64,000 bases of DNA from Shinella sp. (GCA_003248775.1 QFQX01000004.1:1-64000), one strand, 5' to 3'. Positions 25,770-34,568 are shown, counted from the stretch's first letter. The notes: a model not told the origin generated them from the sequence alone. Numbers and translations: made by a program.

Positions 25770-25970
25770 TCGCGGAAAAGTGGGACCCGGTTTCCCGGTA
25801 ACGACAGGCATAAAAACAAGGACTTTAAAGCACATCTCATGAATCCGGAAAATGAAGATGTGCTTTGGAGTAATACCGGCGATAACGAAATCGCCTGCAA
25901 TGCTCTATATCTTTGGTTTGACGCAATTCCGGACGCAAAACCGGTTCCCACTTTTGCTGGAATTGCTCTG
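25770..25970. repeat. composite rhizobial intergenic repeat with inverted ends
   Basis: Ends carry the same motif in opposite orientation: AAAAGTGGGACCCGGTTT at 25776-25793 and, on the other strand, AAAAGTGGGAACCGGTTT at 25938-25955 (17 of 18 identical). Between them AAAGCACATCT at 25827-25837 and AGATGTGCTTT at 25856-25866 form a perfect 11-base stem. Motifs of this kind (AAAAGTGGGAACCGGTTTT, GCAATTCCGGACG) are dispersed repeats in rhizobial genomes. The element fills the gap between the exported protein gene and the barrel gene's terminator and has no ORF. Confidence 0.7.
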
Positions 25971-26057
25971 AAACATGCCGAGCAAAAGCCTGCAGCGCGC
26001 TTACGGCAACGAGACGAACCATGCCTCATCGCTCCGAAAGCCGACCGCCTCGAACGA

Positions 26058-26092
26058 AACGCCCGGCCCTCCTCACTGGAAGGCCGGGCGTT
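26058..26092 (-). terminator. terminator after Omp25-like gene
   Basis: AACGCCCGGCC and GGCCGGGCGTT arms (eleven bases, perfect) around a 13-base loop. It is 27 bases past the barrel gene's stop on the minus strand. It may act on both strands. Confidence 0.7.
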
Positions 26093-26118
26093 GCGTTTAC
26101 CCGAACGGGGTGATCCGG

Positions 26119-26757
26119 TCAGAACTTCAGACCGAGACCCACATTCACGACATTCTGCTTGAAGTCGCTGTTCACTCCGAGAATATCCTTGTTGCCGAAG
26201 TCGTTGTAGCGATATTCGACACGTGTGAAGAGCTGGTCGGTCACGGCATAATCGAAGCCGGCGCCGAGCGTCCAGCCGTTCAACATCTTGTCTTCGCCGA
26301 AACCGGGACCATCGACGGAGAAGTTCGTCGCTGTCCAGCCACCCGCTGCGTAAAGCAGCGCGCGATCCATGGCGTAACCCACGCGACCGCGAACAGAGCC
26401 GTTCAGGCCCGTCTTGACGTCCACATCACCGTAGCTGTTCTTGTTCCAGTCGTAGTTTAGGTCGCCTTCGACACCGACGATGACATTGTTGCCGACATCG
26501 AAGTTCCAGCCGGCGAAGCCGCCGAACCGGCCGCCATCGAAGTTGTCGGAGGCAGAGCCGACGCCATCGTAGAAGTCACCGTTACCCCAACCGTAACCGC
26601 CATGAGCGCCGACATAGCCACCCGCCCAGGAGAACACCGGCGCGGCCTCGACGGCTTGCGGAGGCGGTGCTGGAGCCTCAACGACGGCATCTGCCGCAAG
26701 GGCCGTTGAGGAGATCGCCGCAGCGGCAACCGAGCCAAGCAAAAGTTTCTTCAACAT
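26119..26757 (-). CDS. Omp25/RopB-family outer membrane beta-barrel protein
   Basis: 212 residues. Signal peptide MLKKLLLGSVAAAAISSTALA, then an Ala/Pro-rich linker, FSWAGGYVGAHGGYGWG, and alternating strands such as FAGWNFDVGNNVIVGVEGD, SVRGRVGYAMDRALLYAAGG and VEYRYNDFGN, ending in a Phe-terminated strand (VNVGLGLKF). This is the alphaproteobacterial Omp25/Omp31 (RopB) porin-like family, the abundant eight-stranded barrels of rhizobial outer membranes. Start and length are normal. The gene is monocistronic between two terminators. Confidence 0.9.
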   Translation of the reverse strand: MLKKLLLGSVAAAAISSTALAADAVVEAPAPPPQAVEAAPVFSWAGGYVGAHGGYGWGNGDFYDGVGSASDNFDGGRFGGFAGWNFDVGNNVIVGVEGDLNYDWNKNSYGDVDVKTGLNGSVRGRVGYAMDRALLYAAGGWTATNFSVDGPGFGEDKMLNGWTLGAGFDYAVTDQLFTRVEYRYNDFGNKDILGVNSDFKQNVVNVGLGLKF

Positions 26758-26810
26758 AGAGGTACACTCCTATCTCGCAGTCCCGCGCCGGGCAGGATCA
26801 TGCGGTTGGT

Positions 26811-26828
26811 CATGACGTACATGTCATG
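26811..26828. promoter_or_regulatory. short inverted repeat upstream of the Omp25-like gene
   Basis: CATGAC, six bases, GTCATG, about 55-70 bases upstream of the barrel gene start. Short and without a recognisable owner, so only a candidate operator. Confidence 0.25.
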
Positions 26829-26945
26829 GTGCTATAACGAGCACGAGGTGCCACTTTGTTCCCCATACGGGGCGATTTTTAGGCGAAGCTTTAAAAGCAG
26901 GACACGAGACCGTTACCAGATTTCGACATCGGCGGGCTGCCACAA

Positions 26946-26982
26946 CGAAAACGCCCCCTCCCTGTGGATAGGGAGAGGGCGC
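26946..26982 (-). terminator. terminator after the odc-GNAT operon
   Basis: GCCCTCTCCC and GGGAGGGGGC arms (one mismatch, read on minus) around TATCCACA, followed by GTTTTCGTTG on the minus strand, 118 bases past the acetyltransferase stop. Confidence 0.7.
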
Positions 26983-27099
26983 CAGTCCCGCCGCCGCGAC
27001 GGGATGAAAGGCTCGCATGCAACCGGCGGCTCAGATGCCGGAGCAGCCCCCTCCGAACGCATCGAACTCTATCGGTGGTGCGAGCCTGTCTCTCAGATT

Positions 27100-27693
27100 T
27101 CAGGCCGCGCGGCGATAGGCCGGGGCCGACAGCTTGCGACCGGAGGCGACGATCATGCCTGCGGCACCATCGAGCCAGTCTTCCTTGAGCTCCAGCGCCA
27201 GGAACCGATCGCGGGCAAACGGGCCGGGCATGACCAGATGCTGTGCCTTGCTAGCGAAGAAGCCGAACCGTTCGTAATAAGGCGCATCGCCAACCAGCAG
27301 GATGGCGCCATGGCCACGATTCCTCGCCTCCAGAATGGCCGCACGCATCAATGCCGAACCGATACCTTTGCCCTCATGCGCCGCATCGACGGCGAGCGGG
27401 CCCAGCAGCAGAGCCTCGATGACGGTGCCGTCACGACCGACACCGGCCTCGACATTCCACAGCCGGACGGTGCCGACAACATGGCCGTCCCGGTCACGGG
27501 CAACCAACGCCAACCCTTCCGCCGGCAGACGACCGCGACGGATCTTCTCCGACGACTTCTTGCGGCGATCCGCGCCCATGGCGCGATCGAGCAGGGCTTC
27601 GCGCGCGACGACATCCGCCGGCGTTTCGACATCGATGACAAAGGCAGGTGCAGGCGCAAAGAATGCGCGCACGCTATCAAGAACAGCGGCCAT
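27100..27693 (-). CDS. GNAT-family N-acetyltransferase
   Basis: 197 residues. The acetyl-CoA-binding motif appears in GPLAVDAAHEGKGIGSALMRAA (R/QxxGxG pattern read as HEGKGIG), followed by the GHGAILLVGDAPYYERFGF region usual in this family. Its start at ATG 27693 follows GGGAGGCCACA; an in-frame GTG at 27753 lies inside an intergenic hairpin and is rejected. It follows ornithine decarboxylase on the same strand (gap 76 bases), so a role with polyamines is plausible but unproven. The stop is 118 bases before the terminator. Confidence 0.85.
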   Translation of the reverse strand: MAAVLDSVRAFFAPAPAFVIDVETPADVVAREALLDRAMGADRRKKSSEKIRRGRLPAEGLALVARDRDGHVVGTVRLWNVEAGVGRDGTVIEALLLGPLAVDAAHEGKGIGSALMRAAILEARNRGHGAILLVGDAPYYERFGFFASKAQHLVMPGPFARDRFLALELKEDWLDGAAGMIVASGRKLSAPAYRRAA

Positions 27694-27769
27694 TGTGGCC
27701 TCCCGAACCAAGAGAGTTTCCGATGATGTTGTTTTTGTTGCCGTGCCGGTCACGCCGGCACGGTCGACA

Positions 27770-28903
27770 TCAGATAACGTAGGCCTTGAGCGGCTCGAAA
27801 CCGTTGAAGGCGACCGCCGAGTAGGTCGTCGTGTAGGCGCCGGTGCCTTCGATCAGAACCTCGTCGCCGATCGTAAGCGACACCGGCAGCGGGTACATGT
27901 TCTTTTCGTACAGCACATCAGCGGAATCGCAGGTCGGGCCGGCGAGCACGCAGGGCTCCATCTCGTCAGCATCGCGAGCGGTGCGGATCGGGTAGCGGAT
28001 CGCCTCGTCCATGGTTTCGGCGAGACCGCCAAACTTGCCGATGTCGAGGAAGACCCAGCGATTCGCATCGTTGTCGGACTTCTTCGAGACGAGGACGACC
28101 TCGGCCTTGATGACGCCGGCATTGCCAACCATGCCACGGCCCGGCTCGATGATCGTGCGCGGGATATGGTTGCCGAAGTGCTTTTTCAGCGCACCGTTGA
28201 TCGCGCGGCCATAGGCTTCCGCCGACGGGATGTCGCGCAGATACTTGGTCGGGAAGCCGCCACCCATGTTGACCATCTGCAGGTGAATGCCCTGCTTGGC
28301 CAGCGAAGTGAAGACACGCTTGGCATCGCCAAGAGCCGCATCCCAGGCATCGACCTTGGTCATCTGCGAACCGACATGGAAGGACACGCCGTAGGACTCG
28401 AGACCGAGCTGGTGTGCATAGACCAGCACGTCGACCGCCATCTGCGGAACGCAGCCGAACTTGCGCGAAAGCGGCCATTCGGCGCCTTCGCCATCGGTCA
28501 GTACGCGGCAGAACACGCGGGCGCCGGGAGCGGCGCGCGAGATCTTTTCGACTTCCTCATGGCTGTCGACGGCGAAGAGATCAACGCCGAGAGCGTTTGC
28601 GCGCGCGATGTCGCGTTCCTTCTTGATCGTGTTGCCGAAGGAGATGCGGTCGGCGGAAGCACCGGCGTCGAGCGCCATCTGGATCTCGGCAACCGAAGCG
28701 CAATCGAAGCTCGAGCCCATGGAGGCGAGCAGCGACAGGATTTCCGGAGCCGGGTTGGCCTTCACGGCGTAGTAGATCGAGCTGTCCGGCAGGGCGTGAC
28801 GGAAAGCGCTGTAATTGTCGCGCACGACGTCGAGATCAACCACGAGGCAGGGACCTTCGGGACGTCGGGTGTTGATGAAGTCGAGAATACGAGCGGTGGC
28901 CAT
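27770..28903 (-). CDS. odc: ornithine (lysine) decarboxylase, alanine-racemase-fold type
   Basis: 377 residues, the normal length of the group IV PLP-dependent ornithine/lysine/diaminopimelate-type decarboxylases. PLP-binding lysine is in YYAVKANPAPEIL (near residue 56), HVGSQM and GGGFPTKY carry substrate/cofactor contacts, EPGRGMVGNAG binds the phosphate, and GPTCDSADVLYE has the catalytic cysteine. It makes putrescine from ornithine, entering the homospermidine/spermidine pathway of rhizobia. The ATG at 28903 is preferred over codons upstream that lie in the RNA leader; GAGGGATACACC precedes it. The long 5' leader is annotated separately. Confidence 0.93.
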   Translation of the reverse strand: MATARILDFINTRRPEGPCLVVDLDVVRDNYSAFRHALPDSSIYYAVKANPAPEILSLLASMGSSFDCASVAEIQMALDAGASADRISFGNTIKKERDIARANALGVDLFAVDSHEEVEKISRAAPGARVFCRVLTDGEGAEWPLSRKFGCVPQMAVDVLVYAHQLGLESYGVSFHVGSQMTKVDAWDAALGDAKRVFTSLAKQGIHLQMVNMGGGFPTKYLRDIPSAEAYGRAINGALKKHFGNHIPRTIIEPGRGMVGNAGVIKAEVVLVSKKSDNDANRWVFLDIGKFGGLAETMDEAIRYPIRTARDADEMEPCVLAGPTCDSADVLYEKNMYPLPVSLTIGDEVLIEGTGAYTTTYSAVAFNGFEPLKAYVI

Positions 28904-29345
28904 GGGTGTATCCCTCACAAGTTCCAAGGATCCCGAACCCATTGCCGGGCGCGAGAGGACAAAGGACGAAGAGACATCGCACGAATCCAGTTGGTGGAGA
29001 CACTGGTGCCGTACGAACGCTCAACGCGCGAAACGATGGATAAACGCCCTCTCGATCGAGAGCATGAATCCGCTTTGTCTGCCATGGATTGGAAGGTTAA
29101 CCCTACCGCACTTCCGGCAATGATGGTGTGCCTCTTCAGTGACCCCGGCTGATGGAAAGCCGGGAGAGAACCAGAAAGGCCCGCACCGTCGTTGCTTCAA
29201 GATGTCCTCGCATTTCCCGGTTGGCCGGAATAGCGACTGGAGGGGTTAGTTCCAGGTACCTTACCGATGACCTCACCTTAGGGATAAATCCCAGTTCGAG
29301 GGTCGGCGGACACCCACAGGCACGTGCGACTTTGGGCAGCCCGTG
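28904..29345 (-). ncRNA. speF-type structured 5' leader of ornithine decarboxylase
   Basis: The region in front of odc is about 440 bases without a coding frame and matches, in position and in several segments I recall, the speF RNA motif found upstream of alphaproteobacterial ornithine decarboxylase genes (a long element reaching the start codon). Stems visible on the minus strand include CCCGGCT/AGCCGGG (29144-29164), the self-complementary CTCTCGATCGAGAG (29049-29062), and a GC-rich pairing around CGCGCCCGGCAATGGGTTCGGG close to the gene. Likely a cis-regulator of polyamine synthesis. The exact 5' end is not determined. Confidence 0.65.
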
Positions 29346-29461
29346 AGATATGAATATTCGTCGTCATAATCAAGAGGTTTTTGCAGCCGTCATAAGGAAA
29401 TTGATTGAACAATCCCTCGTTTTGTTCACTATTCCGAACAAATCAGGAGAAAGACCGCTTC

Positions 29462-30355
29462 ATGGACACGCTCACCCGCATTCGCGCCTTCATCGACGTG
29501 GTCGAAGCAGAGGGTTTTTCCGCCGCTGCGCGCAAGACCGGGCGCTCCAAGGCCCTTCTCTCGAAATATGTGCGTGAACTGGAAGACGAACTCGGCGCCC
29601 TGCTGCTCAACCGCACGACCCGGCAGTTCTCGCTGACCGAGGCAGGTCACACCTATTACCGCACCGCCGCCGACATCCTGAAAGAAATCGACAACCTCGC
29701 CGACCTCGTGCGCGAGAACAACACCGACCTGAAGGGCAAGCTGAAGGTCACGGTTCCCAGAACCTTCATCGACGCGGATGTCGGTCAGTCGCTCATCGAT
29801 TTTGCCAAGGAACATCCCGATCTTTCGCTTGAGATCGTCGCCGACGACCGTTTCGTCGACATGATCGAGGAGGGCTTCGACCTTGCTATCCGCATCACCC
29901 GCCTCGACGATTCGGGCCTGATCGCCAAGAAGCTTTCGGATTTTCGCGTGTATGCCTGCGCAACGCCCGACTTCGTGACGAAATACGGCCCCCTCACTCA
30001 CCCGCAGGAACTCTCCCGGGTGCCGGTACTCATCGACACCAATTCCCGCTCCCACAACAGCGTGAAATTCGTCGAAGCCGACGGTTCGCAGATTTCGGTC
30101 GCCGTCAGCGGCCCGATCGAGGTCAACAGCCCGCAGGCGACGTTGCGGGCGGCGCGCGCCGGCCTCGGCATCGCGATGATCCCCGATTTCATCGCCAGGC
30201 CCTATATCGCTTCGGGCGAACTCGTTTCCCTGTTCGATGAATATGTAACCAAGGACCGCGGCATCTATGCCGTCTATCCCCACCGTCGCTACTTGCCTGC
30301 CAAGGTTCGCGTCTTCGTCGACTATCTGAACGGCTGGTTCCGCAAATATGCGTGA
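29462..30355 (+). CDS. LysR-family transcriptional regulator
   Basis: 297 residues. Winged HTH at residues 1-60 (IDVVEAEGFSAAARKTGRSK, then ALLSKYVRELEDELG) and an effector domain with the usual TVPRTFIDADVGQSLIDFAKEH start. It belongs to the CrgA-like group that acts as oligomer. The ATG at 29462 follows CAGGAGAAA. It is divergent from the odc leader, so the shared region may contain its operator, but no LysR T-N11-A site is obvious. Target unknown; DUF1007/NicO genes follow on the same strand 92 bases later. Confidence 0.9.
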   Translation: MDTLTRIRAFIDVVEAEGFSAAARKTGRSKALLSKYVRELEDELGALLLNRTTRQFSLTEAGHTYYRTAADILKEIDNLADLVRENNTDLKGKLKVTVPRTFIDADVGQSLIDFAKEHPDLSLEIVADDRFVDMIEEGFDLAIRITRLDDSGLIAKKLSDFRVYACATPDFVTKYGPLTHPQELSRVPVLIDTNSRSHNSVKFVEADGSQISVAVSGPIEVNSPQATLRAARAGLGIAMIPDFIARPYIASGELVSLFDEYVTKDRGIYAVYPHRRYLPAKVRVFVDYLNGWFRKYA

Positions 30356-30447
30356 GGCGGCGGGAGCCGTGTAAGCGAGTCCCATTTCCGTCCCAATCCG
30401 CGGGCAAGAGAGAAACATTCGCGAGCCGCATGAAAGAGGAAGAGGGC

Positions 30448-31089
30448 ATGGGAAAAAGACTGGCGATGTGGGCTGCGTTTCTGTCGCTGGCACCTCTTCC
30501 GGCCTTCGCCCATCCGCACATCTTCGCCGAGGCGCGCCTTGAGGTAATCGCCGGCGATGACGGCAATGTTGCGGAGCTGCGCAACGTCTGGCGCTTCGAT
30601 GACGTCTTCTCCTCGAGCGTCCTGATGGACTTCGATACGAATTCCGACCTGAAGCTTGACCATAGCGAACTGCACGAGATCGCGGAAACCATCCGCACCT
30701 CGCTCGCCGACTACGGCTATTTCACCTTCATCACCAGCGACGGCGCACCTGTTTCCGTGGCCAAGCCCGACAATTTTCACGTCGATTTCAAGGATCACCA
30801 GCTCCTCGTTTTCTTCGTCGTGAAACCCGACAGGAAGGTGCCGATCAAGGGCAATCTTTCCTTCGGCGTTCACGATCCCACGCTCTATACCGCCATCGAT
30901 TTTGCCAAGGATGAAGACATCGTGGTCGAAGGCGCCGGTTTCCAGAAGTGCAGGCACAAGGTCATCCGCCCGAACCCCGACGAGGTGATCGCGCAGAACC
31001 AGTCGTCGCTGACGGAAGCCTTCTTCAGCGACCCCGCCGGCACCGACATGGGCAAACTCTTCGCGACCCGGCTCGAGGTGACATGCTGA
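30448..31089 (+). CDS. DUF1007-family exported protein (nickel/cobalt uptake partner)
   Basis: 213 residues from the ATG at 30448, which has GAGGAAGAGGG immediately upstream. Signal peptide MGKRLAMWAAFLSLAPLPAFA with cleavage before HPHIFAEARLE. The mature part is the DUF1007 fold, with LYTAIDFAKDED and a conserved Cys. In many proteobacteria DUF1007 proteins are found just before a NicO-type permease, as here (ATGA-type overlap with the next gene), and are thought to help with nickel or cobalt import. Periplasmic. Confidence 0.87.
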   Translation: MGKRLAMWAAFLSLAPLPAFAHPHIFAEARLEVIAGDDGNVAELRNVWRFDDVFSSSVLMDFDTNSDLKLDHSELHEIAETIRTSLADYGYFTFITSDGAPVSVAKPDNFHVDFKDHQLLVFFVVKPDRKVPIKGNLSFGVHDPTLYTAIDFAKDEDIVVEGAGFQKCRHKVIRPNPDEVIAQNQSSLTEAFFSDPAGTDMGKLFATRLEVTC

Positions 31090-32135
31090 TGCGCCGCCTT
31101 GCCCTGCAAGCGCTGGCGCTCGCCGCCATGATCGGAGCAGCGGCAACCGTCGCCCATGCGGCCTCGCCGCTGGGGATTGGCACGGCGGAACCATCCTTTC
31201 AGGCGACAGGCCTCTTTGGCGGCTGGCTCGGCTGGATCAACCAGCACCAGCAGGCCTTCTATCGCTCGCTGACCGGCGCGCTGAAGGCGATGCGGGAGGA
31301 TCCCTCCGCCCTGACGCCCCTGCTCGGCCTGTCCTTCGCCTACGGCGTCTTCCATGCGGCCGGCCCGGGTCACGGCAAGGCCGTGATCTCCTCCTACATG
31401 ATCGCCAACGAAACAGAGTTGAAGCGCGGCATCGCGATCTCCTTCGTTTCCGCCTTCCTGCAGGGCGTGGTGGCAATCGCAATCGTGGCCGCCGCCTATT
31501 TCGTTCTGCGCGGCACCGGCATCACCATGACGGCAGCGACCAACGCCATGGAAATCGCAAGCTTCGGCATGGTCATAGCCTTTGGCGTCTGGCTACTGCT
31601 GCGCAAGCTCAGGAGTATCCGGGTAACCCGGCAGGCTCCCGTGAGCGCCGGCCTGTTCGATACAGCCCTGCCGGCAGGGCCGGCAGCGACCACCGGGCTG
31701 AGCTTCCGCGTCGATGTCCTGGATCATGATCACACCAGGCTTGCCCCGGGTGTAGTCTGCGCCGATTGCGGCATGACCCACCTGCCCGATCCGAAGATGT
31801 TGTCACAGCAGGATTTCAGCCTGCGCGAGGCCTGGTCCGCCATCGTCGCGGTAGGCCTTCGCCCCTGCTCGGGCGCGCTGCTGGTCATGACCTTCGCGCT
31901 TCTGAACGGACTTTATCTCGGCGGCGCTCTTTCCGTTTTCGCCATGGCGCTCGGCACGGCGATCACCGTTTCAGCGCTGGCCATCATCGCCGTATCGGCC
32001 AAGTCGCTTGCCGTGCGCATCTCCGGTCCCGGCACGCCGACCGCAAGAAGGGTTGCGACGATCATCGAGATCGCCGGCGCGCTTTTCGTCATTCTGCTGG
32101 GAGCCGTACTGCTTGCCGCAGCGCTTCACGGCTGA
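31083..32135 (+). CDS. NicO/RcnA-family nickel-cobalt permease
   Basis: About 350 residues, seven to eight membrane helices. Characteristic segments are YGVFHAAGPGHGKAVISSYM (metal-binding His) and IVAVGLRPCSGALLVMTFAL, with a Met/His/Cys-containing loop in the middle (VLDHDHTRL, CADCGMTHL). The family includes importers and RcnA-type exporters; pairing with DUF1007 suggests import. The start is 31083 or 31089: the latter overlaps the DUF1007 stop by one base and has GAGG ten bases upstream; the former is four bases from it. A signal-like N-terminus ends at VAHA. Confidence 0.88.
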   Translation: MLMRRLALQALALAAMIGAAATVAHAASPLGIGTAEPSFQATGLFGGWLGWINQHQQAFYRSLTGALKAMREDPSALTPLLGLSFAYGVFHAAGPGHGKAVISSYMIANETELKRGIAISFVSAFLQGVVAIAIVAAAYFVLRGTGITMTAATNAMEIASFGMVIAFGVWLLLRKLRSIRVTRQAPVSAGLFDTALPAGPAATTGLSFRVDVLDHDHTRLAPGVVCADCGMTHLPDPKMLSQQDFSLREAWSAIVAVGLRPCSGALLVMTFALLNGLYLGGALSVFAMALGTAITVSALAIIAVSAKSLAVRISGPGTPTARRVATIIEIAGALFVILLGAVLLAAALHG

Positions 32136-32359
32136 GGTTTGTCGGAGCCGCCGGCATGGCGGCGCTGATAGCGGGCGCGAAGCCAGAGCACGATGAAGAA
32201 GGACATGATGCCGACCGTCCCGACGATGGTCGCGAGAACGGGCGAGTAATCACCGATCCACAGGACCACCGACGGCAACGCCATAAGAACCAGCGAGAAA
32301 CCGATCACGACGGCTGCCGCCGCCAGTACCGGTGAACGGCCCTGCTCTTCGCCGCTCAT
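32126..32359 (-). CDS. small two-helix membrane protein
   Basis: 77 residues (MSGEEQGRSPVLAAAAVVIG) with two hydrophobic segments and a basic C-terminus (RARYQRRHAGGSDKPQP). Its ATG overlaps the stop of the acetyltransferase gene at 32356 (ATGA), so it is translationally coupled. Function unknown. Its 3' end overlaps the convergent NicO gene by ten bases. Confidence 0.7.
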   Translation of the reverse strand: MSGEEQGRSPVLAAAAVVIGFSLVLMALPSVVLWIGDYSPVLATIVGTVGIMSFFIVLWLRARYQRRHAGGSDKPQP

Positions 32360-33051
32360 GCCGCACCGCCAGCCGTCAAACCGGCACGAATGTCTTCCAG
32401 CTTGCGGATCTGCTTGCCCTCGGCATCGAAGTTTTCCGGGGAAAGCCATGCCTCGAAAGCAGCCTTCACCACCGGCCATTCGCCATCGATGATCGAGAAC
32501 CATGCGGTATCACGGTTCTTTCCCTTGGACAGCATGTGCTGGCGGAAAACACCCTCGAAGGAGAAGCCGTAGCGCTTCGCCGTCGTCTTGCTGGGCTCGT
32601 TCTCGTTATGGCACTTCCATTCATAACGGCGGTAGCCGAGATCGTCGAAGACATTGCCCGCCATCAGGTAATGCGCTTCCGTTGCAAGCGGCGTACGGCT
32701 CATCTCAGGACCATGAGCGACGCCACCGACTTCGACGACACCGTTTGCCGGATCGGCGCGCATGTAGCTCGCCATGCCGACGACATTACCCGTCTTGTTA
32801 TCGCGGAAGACATGCGTGACCCAGCCGCCCTTGGACTGCACGCCGGCAAGCCACGCGTCGAAGTCCGCGACACCGGCGAAATCCGGCTGGGTGAAGTAGG
32901 TGAGCAGCGGGTTGATGCCCTCGTCACCCAGCCCATGCCACAGCGCCTGCAGGTGTTTCTCCCGGTCATAGGGCTCCACGGTGACGAAACGGCCCTTCAG
33001 CGTCACCGGAGTCGGTGACGGACAGCCCTTGAATGTGGAAAGATCGCGCAT
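32356..33051 (-). CDS. GNAT-family acetyltransferase, RimJ/RimL type
   Basis: 231 residues, about the length of the RimJ-like group that acetylates protein N-termini or small amines. Features are GRFVTVEPYDREKHLQALW, a core with VVGMASYMRADPANGVVEVG, then GYRRYEWKCHNENEPSKTTAKRY carrying the conserved N-S/T and Tyr. Cytoplasmic. It is the first gene of a two-gene unit with the small membrane protein, downstream of nothing in frame. Start at 33051. Confidence 0.87.
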   Translation of the reverse strand: MRDLSTFKGCPSPTPVTLKGRFVTVEPYDREKHLQALWHGLGDEGINPLLTYFTQPDFAGVADFDAWLAGVQSKGGWVTHVFRDNKTGNVVGMASYMRADPANGVVEVGGVAHGPEMSRTPLATEAHYLMAGNVFDDLGYRRYEWKCHNENEPSKTTAKRYGFSFEGVFRQHMLSKGKNRDTAWFSIIDGEWPVVKAAFEAWLSPENFDAEGKQIRKLEDIRAGLTAGGAA

Positions 33052-33137
33052 GCTTGCCTCTTTACATTGTAGGGCAAAGCAGTAGGCCAGCCGCCCGTCA
33101 AAGGCAACCGGCCCAGATGCGACATGACCGCCGATAA

Positions 33138-33833
33138 TCAGACCTTGGCGGCGGAAACCGTCGCTTCGATATGATCGACCAGCGCATCGGCGAGGCCGAG
33201 ACGACCCGCCAGCAGATCGAGATAGCCCCGTTCGGCACGGCTATCGGGCTCGATCGCCAACCGCGACGCCGTATAAAGCTCGACCTTCTGTTCCTCGGTC
33301 CTGGCGGCGGCGACGAGCGAATCGAGATCTGTCGGCGCCGAAAGTTCGGCCTCGATGAACGTCTCGGCTTCCGCGCCGAGGCCGGACAGATGGATCTTGT
33401 CCATGATGTGGCGGCGCTCTTCGGTATCGATGTGACCGTCCGCCTTGGCGGCAGCGATCATGGCCCGGACAAGGGCGAGTGCGAAGTCGTCGCTTGCGCC
33501 TGGCGCTTCATGGCTGAAGGGGGAATCCGTGGGCGCCGGCAAGAGTACCGGCTCAACGGAAGGCGCGTCCTGCGGAGCCTTGCCGGCCTGATAATTCTTG
33601 TAGGCCTGATAGCCAAGGCCGGCGATGGCGGCAAGGCCGCCAAGCTTCAATGCGTTACCGCCGAGCGAGCGGCCGGTCTTTGTACCGAGTAGAACGGCGG
33701 CAATCGCACCGGTCGCAAGGGGATTATCCTTGGCGAGCTGGACGATATCTCCAGCCTTCTGCTTCACGCTGCCATTCGCCCCCGGCACCTGCGAACCGAG
33801 GAATTGGTCAAGCAGCTTCTTCGCATCGAACAT
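33138..33833 (-). CDS. DUF533 protein with TerB-like domain
   Basis: 231 residues. After about 90 residues containing a Gly/Ala-rich amphipathic segment (LKLGGLAAIAGLGYQAYKN) come the DUF533/TerB helices: AMIAAAKADGHIDTEERRHIM, with the EF-hand-like ADGHID motif. YebE-like proteins of this kind are widespread and poorly characterised; some are induced by envelope stress. Monocistronic. No signal peptide, though the middle hydrophobic segment may touch the membrane. Confidence 0.82.
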   Translation of the reverse strand: MFDAKKLLDQFLGSQVPGANGSVKQKAGDIVQLAKDNPLATGAIAAVLLGTKTGRSLGGNALKLGGLAAIAGLGYQAYKNYQAGKAPQDAPSVEPVLLPAPTDSPFSHEAPGASDDFALALVRAMIAAAKADGHIDTEERRHIMDKIHLSGLGAEAETFIEAELSAPTDLDSLVAAARTEEQKVELYTASRLAIEPDSRAERGYLDLLAGRLGLADALVDHIEATVSAAKV

Positions 33834-33929
33834 CGGTCTCTCCCTGACTTTCGTTGTCGAAAGCTAAATAGGGAGGCAATGATGAAATTACAAAGACGCC
33901 ACCCGACCTTTCTCGCCAGGCGCGGCCGA

Positions 33930-34568
33930 TCAGCCGGCGAGAGCCGCAGCTTCGGCGGCAAGCTTGGTAATGCCTGCCCAGTCACCGGCGGCAACCAGCT
34001 CCTTCGGCGCGACCCACGAGCCGCCGACGCAGACGACGTTCGGCAGACTGAGATAGTCCTTGGCATTCTTGAGCGAAATGCCGCCGGTCGGGCAGAAAAG
34101 CGTGCCTGCCAGCGGCGAGGACAGGGCTTTCAGATAGGCTGCGCCACCGGCCTGCTCGGCCGGGAAGAACTTCAGCACCTGATAGCCTTCCTCGCGAAGG
34201 GCCATAACTTCACTCGCGGTCGCTGCACCCGGCAGCAGCGGAATATCGGAATTACGGGCGGCACCCAGCAATTCCTGCGTCGTGCCGGGACTGACGATGA
34301 ATTGCGAACCGGCGGCGACAGCCGCATCGAAATGGGCGGCGTTCAGGATCGTGCCCGCGCCAACAACCGCACCTTCGACCTCATCGGCCACCCGGCGCAC
34401 GGCTTCGAGCGCCGCGTCGGTGCGCATGGTGATCTCGATGGCCTTCAATCCGCCGGCAACCAGCGCCCTGGCAAGCGGCACCGCGCTTTCCACATCCTCG
34501 ATGATCAGAACCGGAACAACCGGCTGCAGTTTCAAAGTGGAAAGAAGCTTTTCGGTTTTCGCGCCCAT
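33930..34568 (-). CDS. eda: 2-dehydro-3-deoxy-phosphogluconate (KDPG) aldolase
   Basis: 212 residues, the usual length of class I KDPG/KHG aldolases that split KDPG to pyruvate and glyceraldehyde 3-phosphate in the Entner-Doudoroff pathway. Catalytic Glu lies in IEITMRT (near residue 47) and the Schiff-base Lys in LKFFPAEQ. PVVPVLIIED is the typical N-terminal strand. The start at 34568 (MGAKTEKLL) has AGAGGTGG upstream; codons further up belong to the intergenic region. edd and zwf are not adjacent. The gene is divergent from the CYTH gene. Confidence 0.92.
   Translation of the reverse strand: MGAKTEKLLSTLKLQPVVPVLIIEDVESAVPLARALVAGGLKAIEITMRTDAALEAVRRVADEVEGAVVGAGTILNAAHFDAAVAAGSQFIVSPGTTQELLGAARNSDIPLLPGAATASEVMALREEGYQVLKFFPAEQAGGAAYLKALSSPLAGTLFCPTGGISLKNAKDYLSLPNVVCVGGSWVAPKELVAAGDWAGITKLAAEAAALAG

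Noticed and set aside
27745..27765. Hairpin between odc and the acetyltransferase as a terminator
   Set aside because: GTGCCGG/CCGGCAC stem is perfect but no T-run follows on the minus strand; the T-run lies on the wrong side.
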